Translations under genes and position numbers: made by a program
Shown here: one piece after another, positions 32,537 through 41,349 of the stretch
Layout of the letters: every line of letters begins with the position of its first letter
Position numbering within the stretch: position 1 is the first letter of the stretch
Notes under the pieces: model-generated
What the model saw: the letters and a program-made list of their open reading frames with translations, nothing else
What the model was told of the DNA's origin: nothing
Databases searched by the model: none
Source: Leptobrachium leishanense
Taxonomy: Eukaryota > Chordata > Amphibia > Anura > Megophryidae
Direction of reading: 5' to 3'
DNA: 64,000 bases
Assembly (NCBI GenBank): GCA_009667805.1
Contig: CM019066.1
Location: 120,959,692 to 121,023,691, forward strand

Positions 32537-33469
32537 TTAGGTGCGGTAGTTTTCCGGCTTATCATGCATCTTAGGACGAGTAGGACATTGAAATCGTACA
32601 TGTCCCCCCAAACCACAATACAGGCACAATCCCTCACGAAAACGCCTTGTTCTCTCTTCCTCTGTAAGCCTAGTACGGCCTAGTTGCATAGGCTCAGAGG
32701 GAGGAGATAACTCTCTTGGTGGTGCCTGAAAGACAGGGGCCAACCTAGGTAACGGTCTCTTGGGCTTCTCTCTTGGAGTCCTTCTGTCCCTTATCTGATT
32801 ATCCAGATCTATACAATAATCAATGAGTTCACACAATACCTCAGGTAGTTTACGTGGAGCCAATTCATGCATCAATGACTCTGATAACCCCTCCATAAAA
32901 GCCAGAACCAGTGTCTCATTTGTCCAGTTCACATCAGAGATCAAGGTTTTAAATTCTATGGCATAATCAGAAACAGTCCTGTTCCCTTGACGTATGCGGA
33001 ACAAGGATTTGCCAGCTACCGTGGCCTTTCTGGTAGGATTAAATGTACGTTGTAACTCGGCTATGAATTCTTTATAATCCCGTATGATAGGCTTCTCTGC
33101 CTCCCATAACGGAGTCGCCCATGTCAATGCTCTGCCAGACAGATGATTAATAATGAACCCCACTTTGGCAATGTCAAAGAAAAACATCTGTGGATTTAAT
33201 TTAAAATGAATATCCACATGGACCAAAAATCCCCGGCACTCTGAGGGAGTACCGTCAAACCTCATAGGAGCAGTCATGTGTACCTGGGATGTCTGAACGA
33301 CAGGGGACACAGGTATATCAAGCGGGGGTGCAACCCCAGCTGGTTCCAGGTGAGCCGTACGAGTCAGGATAGTTTGTAAGGCAATAGCAAACTGATCCAT
33401 CCTATGATCCTGCTCATCCTGTCTGGATACGAAGTTAGCCAAGTGCTGTGTTAAGTCTGCGGGATCCAT
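32537..33469 (-). CDS. Gypsy-B Gag, sushi-ichi/PEG10-RTL type
   Basis: Intact 310-residue frame from ATG at 33469 (MDPADLTQHL), only 17 bases past the LTR. The N-terminal half has the capsid-like region (MTAPMRFDGTPSECRGFLVH, INHLSGRALTWA, YKEFIAELQRTF, GNRTVSDYAIEFKTL) found in sushi-ichi Gag and in the mammalian PEG10/RTL proteins derived from it. A single CCHC zinc knuckle, CLYCGLGGHVRFQC, lies near residue 285. The TAA at 32537-32539 is followed by pol in the -1 frame, so Gag-Pol would need -1 frameshifting, as is usual in this family. Gag forms the particle that packages the RNA. Confidence 0.92.
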   Translation of the reverse strand: MDPADLTQHLANFVSRQDEQDHRMDQFAIALQTILTRTAHLEPAGVAPPLDIPVSPVVQTSQVHMTAPMRFDGTPSECRGFLVHVDIHFKLNPQMFFFDIAKVGFIINHLSGRALTWATPLWEAEKPIIRDYKEFIAELQRTFNPTRKATVAGKSLFRIRQGNRTVSDYAIEFKTLISDVNWTNETLVLAFMEGLSESLMHELAPRKLPEVLCELIDYCIDLDNQIRDRRTPREKPKRPLPRLAPVFQAPPRELSPPSEPMQLGRTRLTEEERTRRFREGLCLYCGLGGHVRFQCPTRPKMHDKPENYRT

Positions 33470-33473
33470 AGTG

Positions 33474-33485
33474 GCCAGATCGTAA
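33474..33485 (-). promoter_or_regulatory. Gypsy-B PBS, candidate self-primer pairing site
   Basis: Element-sense sequence after the LTR is TT then ACGATCTGGC (33483-33474). It does not look like a tRNA 3' end. Its perfect complement GCCAGATCGT occurs in element sense inside the 5' LTR at 33851-33842. Confidence 0.75.
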
Positions 33486-34033
33486 TGTCACGGTTCCCAG
33501 ATCCCACCATGCAGTACTTAACACCCCACACTCCACAGAGCCCAGAAGCTACCAACAGAGTAGCCGTGAAAGATCTCTAACTGTCTGGTCCTTAGAATTG
33601 GCCAGGTAAACTAGCTAGACAGAAAGGGTTAACAACACGGGGAGTAATCAGCCGAGCCAGAATCAGGAATACAGAGTTCAGAATGGTCAAATGGAATAGC
33701 CGGGTCGATATCAGAGCAGTGGCGTAGTACAAGAAAATGGTCTAGGGCAACAGAAGGCAGAATAGTCAGAAACAAGCAGAGGTCAATAACGGGTTAATTC
33801 AATATAGCTGTCAGGTACAAGGAGCTCAGGTATGGATAACCACGATCTGGCAACTGCTGAGAATACACTGAGGGTTTTTAAAGACCTTCACCAGGCCACG
33901 CCCCCCACTCAAGCTGCGCCTCATGCAACCACCTCCCTGCCTGTCTCCATTTAAACCAGGCATTGGTCAGCGAGCAGCATCAGACATGCTGCCCTCAAGC
34001 ACACAGGTAGGGCTGGAAGCTCCCAACGTTACA
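33486..34033 (-). repeat. Gypsy-B 5' LTR
   Basis: 548 bases, counterpart of 28619-29166. In element sense it holds a TATA-like TTTAAAAA (33882-33875) and, about 27 bases further on, GCCAGATCGT (33851-33842), the predicted transcription start and self-primer. Confidence 0.95.
33842..33882 (-). promoter_or_regulatory. Gypsy-B promoter: TATA-like box and predicted self-priming start
   Basis: Element sense reads TTTAAAAA (33882-33875), then 23 bases, then GCCAGATCGTGGT (33851 downward). The spacing fits a TATA box and start site. If transcription starts at this G, the first 10 bases pair perfectly with the PBS, extended to 13 with two G-U pairs and one A-U at the LTR edge. Confidence 0.65.
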
Positions 34034-34601
34034 CTGCTCTCCCGGTCCGATCGATCTGTGGTACTCCTTACTCGGGGTCCTCCGCTTCCTCTCTAACCGC
34101 TTGGGTTATCTGGTGGATCACTGGGTCTTATTCGGGAATAACTGATAACCCGATCTGTGTCTCTGTTGGGCCGCACTTGCGCTCCGGCCTGGTCACTGTT
34201 ACTCTCTGCAGCACTGTGTCTTGTCTCTCGCACTCCCTGGCGCGCTCTGCCAGCTCTCTCCACGAGGCTCAGGATGTAAGTCTCTCTGCCCCACCCACTT
34301 CCTGTGTCCGTTCCCAAAGCATGCCGGGAAATGTAGTCCCAATGTAACATTCAGTGTCTCACATTTCGCTTGTCTCCCTCCGGTGGCCAAAAATAGGTAC
34401 TGCCACAACAAGGATTTAAACACAGCGCTACATAAGTATTTGATCCCTATTCAATCAGCAAGATTTCTGGCTCCCAGGTGTCTTTTATACAGCTAACGAG
34501 CTGAGATTACGAGCACTCTCTTAAAGGGAATGCTCCTAATCTCAGCTTGTTACCTTTATAAAAGACACCTGTCCACAGAAGCAGATTCCAAACTCTCCGC
34601 C

Positions 34602-35359
34602 ATGGTTAAGACCAAAGAGCTGTCCAAGGATGTCAGGGACAAGATTGTAGACCTCCACAAGGTTGGAATGGGCTACAAGACCATCGCCAAGCAACTTGGT
34701 GAGAAAGGGACAACAGTTGTTGCAATTATTCCCAAGTGGAAGAAACACAAAATAACTGTCAATCTCCCTCGGTCTGGGGCTCCATGCAAGATCTCACCTC
34801 GTGGAGTTTCAATGATCATGAGAACGGTGAGGAATCAGCCCAGAACTACGTAGGAGGATATTGTCAATGATCCCAAGGCAGCTGGGACCATAGTCCCCAA
34901 GAAAACAATTGGTAACACACTAGGTCGTGAAGGACTGAAATCCTGCAACACCCACAAGGTCCCCCTGTTCAAGAAAGAACATGTACAGGCCCGACTGAAG
35001 TTCACCAATGAACATCTGAATGATTCAGCAGAGAACTGGGTGAAGTGTTGTGGTCCTAGATAAAAAAAAAAAAAAAAAAAAAAATCGAGCTCTTTGGCAT
35101 CAAATCAACTCGTCGTGTTTGGAAGAGGAGGAATGCTTCCTATGAACCCAAGAACAACATTCCCACTGTCAAACATGGAGGTGGAAACAATATGTTCTGG
35201 GGGTGTTTTGCTGCTAAGGGGACAGGACAGCTTCACAGTATCAAAGGGACTATATGGACGGGGCCATGTACCATCAAATCTTGGGCAAACCTGTTGGCCA
35301 ACTACAAGAAACGTCTGACCTCTGTGATTGCCAACAAGGGTTTTGCCACCAAGTATTAA
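34602..35359 (+). pseudogene. Tc1 transposase remnant (element B)
   Basis: Plus-strand Tc1 transposase starting [20 protein letters not shown], with the first HTH ([15 protein letters not shown]), the GRPR-like linker ([15 protein letters not shown]) and part of the second HTH. A stop after RNQPRTT (near 34851) is followed by decayed sequence. A run of 22 A at about 35061-35082 replaces part of the first catalytic region (WSDETK context). Then comes [11 protein letters not shown], a jump over the second and third catalytic regions, and the normal terminus [12 protein letters not shown]...TKY with TAA at 35357-35359. A deletion near 35270-35300 accounts for the jump. Not functional. Confidence 0.88.
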
Positions 35360-35486
35360 ATCATGTTTTGCAAAGCGGTCAAATACTTATTTCATTCATT
35401 AAAATGTAAATAAATGTATAACTTTTTTGAAATGCGTTTTTCTGGATGCTTTTGTTGTTACTCTCACTGTTAAGATAAACGTACCA

Positions 35487-37055
35487 GGGGGGCGTGGCCG
35501 ACTGTTCACAGGAGCGGACGTGTTTTGCTGGAGCTCCGCATGTCTGCTCCTGTTAGGGACCTCTAGCTGATGTTTAAGTGGCCGCTTTTGGTTGAATTTG
35601 GGTCCAGGACGTTGGCCACCGGTTCTGCAATGCCCGGAGGCCGTTCAGTCCCCCCCTCCGGACCAAAGACGATCCTGACCGCTGCGGCTGCTGGGCTGGA
35701 GCGAGATGTTGGCGGCCATCTTGGGGCCTTTCGTCTGAGTACAGACCTTCGACCACGTGGCGCTGGCCGCACGCCCCGCACTGGACCTGCAGCGCAGATG
35801 GCAGAGATGGAGGGCCCCCATCTCCTGGCCGTCTTGGATGTTGGGTATGTGGGGGCAGCGGATGGACCCGCAGGACAGGGTGCACTTCCTCCCTCCACCG
35901 GGGATATAGAAGCCGCTATTCGCGGCTTAGACGCGTGCCTGCTTGTACTGGAGGGGAAAGATGAGGACAGCCCTCTCACTAGGGGGGTTTGGCGCAAGAT
36001 GCTGACCGTGCTCCTATGCTGCCGAGGGGAGACTCAGCGGCCGCTTGGGACTGGGGTTGATTCGCTGCAACACGCCGCGGTGACCTGCCCTGCTGCTGCT
36101 ACGCCCGAGGAGAAGGGCGACAAGAATAGCGGCCTAGATGGGATTCCGGTTCTACCTGCTTGCGCTAGGACCTCTACCCGCACCCCCTGGAGAGCAGTCA
36201 AGTTGGCGAGTTGGATGTTAATGGTGCCCCCTCGGGGACCCGGGACAGGCGGTCCCGCTAGGTGGGCGATCCGAAAAGAACGGCCGCACATGAGGCGACG
36301 TCAAGCAGCCCAACGGAGGAGATCCAGCGGAGGTGCCCACGGGCTGGCCTGGTCCTCACGACGAGTCTTGTTTTCCGGCGGACCTGGGACACCGCTTCCC
36401 CCCAAGCTGACGGTAGGGAAGGCGCAGATACACACATCGAAGTACCGGGGAGTTCTGCCCAGGAACCTTGGAGGCGGACATTACGGAACGGCACGAGCAT
36501 TGCAAGGCCCTGATGTTTTCTCCTATGTTGAGGGTCGGGCGGCTGGGGGGTGCGTGGCCTACTGACGGTCGCGCTACCTGCACCCCGCCCGACTTTATTT
36601 CCGGATGCTGGCTGAAGGGACAGTTGGACTGTGTATCCGAGCCGCCCCATTTTCTGACGCAATTTTTCTTGACCCCCCCTGCTGAGACTTTGAGTTTTAC
36701 CTATTAACCCCTTCCCATTTCCTTGTTTTTCTGCATTTCTTGGAGTTTTCTTTTTGAGACACCCCTCCCTTTTCTTTACGACCCCCCCCCACCTGCAAAA
36801 GTCTTGACCCTGCGTGTGAAGACGCAATCGCATTTTTGTTGGCTGGTCGGCCTTTTTCGCGCCACACCATACCCCCCCTTCCCCTCCCCCTATTGATTAC
36901 TATTATATGCTGAGACCCCCCCTATCGGGAGCTGTTTGTTATTTTCCACACGTGGTAATTCTGCTGTAGTTGGCCCTGCGTGGCCCTTGCTTACATTTGT
37001 TTGATTTTCTGCTGGCTTTATTTACAAAATAAAATCTTAAATTTAAAAAAAAAAA
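35487..37055 (+). mobile_element. L1-type retroposon, 1.57 kb, 15-bp target duplication
   Basis: Both sides carry AAGATAAACGTACCA (35472-35486 and 37056-37070). The insert starts GGGGGGCGTGGCCG and ends TTTACAAAATAAAATCTTAA with a poly-A tail, so it was copied by target-primed reverse transcription. A GC-rich 5' part is joined to a 3' UTR-like part with no RT or endonuclease motif: either an internally deleted L1-type LINE or a non-autonomous follower. A 331-codon frame at 35570-36565 overlaps equally long frames on the other strand and shows no domain; I do not treat it as a gene. Confidence 0.85.
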
Positions 37056-37155
37056 AAGATAAACGTACCATTAAAATATAGATCATTTCATTTCTTTGTC
37101 AGTGGGCAAACGTACAAAATCAGCAGGGGATCAAATAATTGTTTCTCTCACTGTA

Positions 37156-37466
37156 TAAATATATATCAATAAATGTGATGGCCCCATCCAAGAAAAACAA
37201 ATATAGTTAATATTAGACAGGGCTCCAGCCTCATAAGGGTTAATTCACAAACTGCAGGTTTTCTCCATTGTTGGAAACAATTGAAGAATCTCTGTTGTTG
37301 CATCTATGGTGAACTTTGGATAACCAGAGAAGGAAAAGGTCAACATTAGCAGGCGACCTTGCTGCAAACAGTGACAAAGAATCATTGCCGTCCTTCCGTT
37401 AAATGAGTAAGTTGTGGCTATTCTCCATTCAGCAATGTTCCCTTGTTGTTTGCAACACTGGCACTT
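37156..37466. other. Nothing recognised
   Basis: AT-rich spacer between Tc1 element B and the next MITE, with only short chance frames. Confidence 0.6.
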
Positions 37467-37469
37467 TAA

Positions 37470-37896
37470 GGCTAGGGTCAGACGAAAGCATTTTTCCCCA
37501 CGAACGTGAAAAAGTGCGTCCGAACGCATTGACGTATTTTTTCACGGAATGCGCAAAAACGGTCAGACGACGCGCATTTTCGGGCGTGATTTTGTACGGA
37601 TCGTCAATAAAACTCTTTTTGCGTCTGGACGTTATGTAGGCTGGACATTAGCAGCGTCTGACATCTCCTAATCACGCAAACACGCCGCTATGCCGCAGCT
37701 GCGCACTCAGTACGTCAGTACTAGCGGTTCAGCGTTCTCAGAAAAATGCGTTCAAATTCCACTTGCGTTGCACGGCCGGACTTTTGTGTGGCCGTACATC
37801 GTATATTGGCCGTCATTGCCCGTCATCTGCTGCTAGTGCGGCCGAAATTATGTGCGCCAGAATGCACGTTAAAAGTGCGCTGGTCTGACCCCAGCC
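37470..37896. mobile_element. GGCTAGGGTCAGACG-family MITE
   Basis: Ends GGCTAGGGTCAGACGAAAGC and GGTCTGACCCCAGCC, flanked by TAA on both sides (37467-37469 and 37897-37899). Interior shares ACGCGCATTTTC, AACGTTATGT and CACGCCGCTA with the copies at 18577, 44120 and 58564. Confidence 0.88.
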
Positions 37897-38164
37897 TAAA
37901 ATCACAACAGTATATTCACCAATCTCCCTTTAGGTTTCATCAAAAGAACACTAGATAACTTTGGAAAATTAGTGGAAATATGATGAAATCTGCACAAAAT
38001 AATATTACAGTAATAACTAGAGTGGAAAGAATGTCGGTTAATGAGGAATCCTTATACAAGTTCATCTAATGTTTTGAAAACACGTGGATCAGCGCCAGGG
38101 CTCCAAAAATTGACATGTATCAAAGTTGAAAATAAGTAGTGACAGGAAACCCTTATTTTATTTT

Positions 38165-38972
38165 AGGGGTTATTCAGAGAGCAACGAAATGTCTCGTTCC
38201 CCACATCAAATTCCCTGAAGTGCAGGGAACGGATCTGAAATTCCGCCGAAAAATTACCGAAACGGATCTGAAAACCCTAGATCGGATCGACTCAAAACGC
38301 TGCAGAAAACTCGCCGAGCGTACCCGACGATCCGCCGAACACGTCCGAAAAAAGCAGACAATCTGCCAAACACAGCACTGACCAGTCGCCGGAAAAAGCC
38401 GACAAGCCGACGAACGGTGGTAAAAAAAAAAAAAAAAAATGATTGCAAGTTTACAAATTTGAAACGCTGTTTGCAAAAACACTAGTGGACGAAAATGTCT
38501 GGAATTAACATATAAGGTCCTATGAAAAATAATAAAAAGGTCTGTTACAGAAAAATAACCACTATTTAAAAAAAAATTATTTTGCTGAAAAATGCCAAAA
38601 AAAAATAATATACTTTTTACTGCAGATTAAAATAATAAACGGTTTAATAGATATTGTATACATACAGGAATATTTTTAACATTGAAACCTATGGAATTCA
38701 CCAGATTAAATCTGCCGAATGAGACCACCGAACATCCAGGCATTTCAATGACATTTCACCGCTGTTCAGTGTTCTCTTAATAGACTAACCATTGCTTCTC
38801 TATGGGGATTTCACTGCCATCGAACAGGCACTGTATTTTGCTGTCAATTCATCAAAATTTGGCGAACTGCCTGCTCTCTGAATAGTCGAATGGCCCTGAA
38901 ATTGCACCGTATGGGGAAATTCACTGGTCGGTGCAAGTTTGGGGCCAGATCGTCTCTCTCTGAATAACCCCT
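38165..38972. mobile_element. AGGGGTTATTCAGAGAG-family element
   Basis: Inverted ends AGGGGTTATTCAGAGAG and CTCTCTGAATAACCCCT enclose about 0.8 kb with the internal features of the family (CGAAATGTC, TTTGCAAAAACACTAG, TCTGTTACAG, ATTCGGCAG-like segments in reverse). The target duplication is not clear. Confidence 0.8.
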
Positions 38973-38975
38973 ATA

Positions 38976-39500
38976 ATGAGTCCAATAAATTCAAGTTTTA
39001 CTAGGCTTTGTGTGACAAGGGTCACTTTGAACTGGGGGTACCTGGAATTGGCATTACTGCTGGGCGATGTGGGTTCTGGAGAGTCTGACACGTCATTTTA
39101 TTCCCTAGGCCTCTCCTATGTCCAAGTCACCCTGCCTGTGCCTATTACAGCTGTCTGTGTTACGTGTGAATATTGTTATTGTCTGTGTTTATATTTTGAT
39201 ATTTCTGATATAATTACTGTGTGTGTCACAGCAGCCCTTCCCAACACCCCCCCCCCCCCACACCCGTATAGAATATGTTTTTAGATCTGTGAAAGGTTTG
39301 GGATGTCTTTGTTTGCCAAATATTGCCACTCCATTAGACTACTGCCTGCCTGTGGAATTTCGTATCCAATATCGAATGTATTCAGACCGTCTGATGCACA
39401 TTGGAAGGCTATTGTTTAATGTCCAGAGATTAATATGGGGTATGAGATAAGGACTGGCTGATTGAGGAGGAGGGGAGGGCACCAAGCTGTCATTTTCCAT
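38976..39500. other. Nothing recognised
   Basis: Includes a C-rich run near 39247-39260. Short frames only. Confidence 0.5.
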
Positions 39501-39507
39501 TTCTAGG

Positions 39508-41326
39508 TGTCACGTCCCTCCTAGATATGATGCCTAATCCCTGTAGCAGAACAACTATCCTACACTGCCGGTCCTTGAAGTGGCCCGATTTCTACCTATT
39601 GCCAAACAGACAATACCAGAGGTATACACCAACAGAACAAGAGACACCAGGGGTTAATACCAAAATACACGTGAACCAGATACCGGGTCGTAATGCCAGA
39701 GCGAGTCTTCAGCCAAATGTCAGGGGTCATTATACCAGAGTAGGTTGTCAGTCAGGAGCCAAGTTTAACAGCCAGCAGAAATCATTAGCCAGAAGATTCT
39801 TTACATTCTTACTTCAGGGCCAGCCTATAAAGGAACTTGTACTCCTTCTGCCAAAAGAAGAAGACTGTCACGTCCATGTTGGAAAGGGACCGGATAAGAA
39901 CCCAATAGAGGAATCTGTAGGATGCCTGGAGACACTCTGGAGGTGCTGAGTTAATCTTAGGGCAAGGTTAGAGGACGGCACTGAGATACTGTGAAGTAGA
40001 GGAGCTATTGTTTCATTCAGGGAGAAAACAATTGTGAAGCGATGCCAGAGAGCATTCACCAGGTTTATATAGTGGACAGGGTGGAGGTGGACACGCCTCT
40101 ACTCTGTGCACTGCCTCCACCATGTCCTGCTGGAGGTCAGCTTGAAGACTCCCCCCTGTGATCTCTGCAGGGTTCTGACTCCACCCCCTTCTAACCATGG
40201 AGGTCTCGATCCGCCCCCGGGTGCCATCTTGGCCAGCTCCGCCTGGCCGGCGTCCCACGTGGCGGGTGGTGGCCGCATGGATGGCGGAACGCCACGCCAT
40301 GACGGCCAGGGAATGCCGCCGACGGGGAGCGGCCATCTGGACCGGAGGACCCGCGGACCAAGGACCCCGATGGCTCCAGGGAGCGGCGGCTCGGGAGCCC
40401 GTGGATCCGGAGGGAGCACTCACGGCCATGCAAGGACAGGGGCGGCGGCTGGTGAGTCGTGACAAAGACGAGCCTCACAAGTCATCAATTTGATTCAAAG
40501 GGAGGTAAGAAGGATTGGTGCATGTTGCTGCCTTCCCCTCTGAAGATGGACTCACTGACTGTTCTTCTCACAGCCTGGACCATCAAGATCAAGATCTGCA
40601 AGAATTGTTAATGTTGCATTATTTTCTCTTGTTCTTCCCTTCCCTCTTGTTTTTCAGATGTTCCTGGAAAATAATCTTCATTTATTTGTTTTTGAACTTT
40701 GACTAAAGTTATTTAATTATAGAAATCATAGATTTCAACGGGGAGTGTCTTGTTTCACATGACTTGTGATATGCCTTTAAGAATTGCACATGTCTTATCT
40801 ACCCCTGAGTTTCTCTCCTCCCCTCCTCATGGTGCAGTGATTTCCTGTCCAGATAGCTCCACCCGTGTTCTCTTCCCAGTAATCCTTTGCAAGCCTTATG
40901 GACTCAGATTCACTATGATTTTTTGACCTCTCCGATGAATATTGTTGTGGATTTTCTACAGTTTTGGAATAAAACTTCAACAGAAGACTGGGAGTTATCG
41001 CCATCTCATCACAACAGTAAATTAAGAGATCACATTCTCAGTGCTTTGGTGGAGAAACAGAACACCAAGCCAGAAGTCACACACAGCTAATCCAATAAGT
41101 ATACACAATGAATGCACTGAGAGGAGTGAAAACCACATCAAGGCAAGGATCCAGGACTCAGGCTTCTCAATTTGAACTTGGCAGGCTCTCAGTCAACGTG
41201 CTGCACCCTGCCAGTATCCTTGACACGAGACCGCGATCGGCCACTACTTTACTCGGCAGCCAGCCAGCGAGCAGCAAGGCAGGTGCTGTCGGTCACTGGG
41301 GACAAGGTACGGTGCAGGAAGTGACA
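39508..41326. mobile_element. Solo LTR C (about 1.2 kb) with a second solo LTR inside
   Basis: The unit starts TGTCACGTCCCTCC and ends GAAGTGACA and has a 5-bp duplication CTAGG (39503-39507 and 41327-41331). TG...CA ends with a 5-bp duplication and no internal region indicate a solo LTR. Removing the nested unit (39866-40464 plus one AAGAC) leaves 1,215 bases. No partner copy is present in the window, so the LTR call rests on ends and duplication only. Confidence 0.7.
39866..40464. mobile_element. Solo LTR D, 599 bp, nested in solo LTR C
   Basis: Starts TGTCACGTCCATGTTGG, ends GGTGAGTCGTGACA, with AAGAC duplicated (39861-39865 and 40465-40469). The ends are inverted repeats (TGTCACG/CGTGACA). 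The interior is GC-rich at 40180-40440, which explains several long chance frames on both strands. Confidence 0.8.
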
Positions 41327-41349
41327 CTAGGTCCCTCCTAGCACTGTAT

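Larger units (their letters stand above)
28619..34033 (-). mobile_element. Sushi-ichi/chromovirus-type Gypsy B, full length 5.4 kb
   Basis: Complete LTR element on the minus strand with 548-bp LTRs (TGTCACGG...CGTTACA) and a 5-bp duplication CTGCT (28614-28618 and 34034-34038). The uninterrupted target GCCTGCTCTCCCGG is seen in the other Gypsy-A LTR at about 15902. Order: gag, protease, RT, RNase H, integrase with chromodomain. The LTRs differ at only three positions that I can find, all transitions. Two frameshifts in pol make this copy defective. Confidence 0.96.
13676..34432 (-). mobile_element. Ty3/Gypsy retrotransposon A with PNMA-like Gag
   Basis: Two LTRs with perfect TGTAGC...GCTACA ends are flanked by a 4-bp duplication TAAG (13672-13675 and 34433-34436). 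Reading on the minus strand the order is 5' LTR (34432-27968), tRNA-Pro type PBS, gag, protease, RT, RNase H, integrase, polypurine tract, 3' LTR (16295-13676). Without the later insertions (L2, CR1, two MITEs, Gypsy-B) it is about 8.3 kb with LTRs near 1.04 kb. Gene order RT-RNase H-integrase is Ty3/Gypsy. No envelope frame is seen. It is now defective. Confidence 0.95.
27968..34432 (-). repeat. Gypsy-A 5' LTR, split by Gypsy-B
   Basis: Same sequence as 13676-16295 without the L2, from TGTAGCGCTCACTCC to AACACAGCGCTACA. The part before Gypsy-B is 27968-28618 and the part after is 34039-34432. It retains the three AAACGCGCAGCGGAAAA repeats (about 28153-28250). Many small differences from the other LTR show it is older than Gypsy-B. 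Confidence 0.93.
13487..37153 (+). mobile_element. Tc1/mariner element B, host of a 23-kb insertion nest
   Basis: The left end from 13487 (CAGTGTGGGAAAAAATGACT, then GATCCCCTGCTGATTTTGTA and CGTTTGCC) is matched in reverse complement by the right end at 37153. TA lies on both sides (13485-13486 and 37154-37155). The element itself is only about 1.32 kb: 13487-13675, 34437-35486 and 37071-37153. The rest is a Gypsy element (13676-34432) and an L1-type retroposon (35487-37055). The transposase is on the plus strand. Confidence 0.92.

Noticed and set aside
35570..36565. A 331-codon frame in the L1-type retroposon
   Set aside because: Opposite-strand and other-frame openings are of similar length in the same GC-rich stretch, and no RNA-binding or coiled-coil motif is seen. 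Could be revisited if other copies keep it open.
40013..40493. Overlapping frames of 95-150 codons on both strands
   Set aside because: GC-rich interior of solo LTR D; six-frame openness is compositional.
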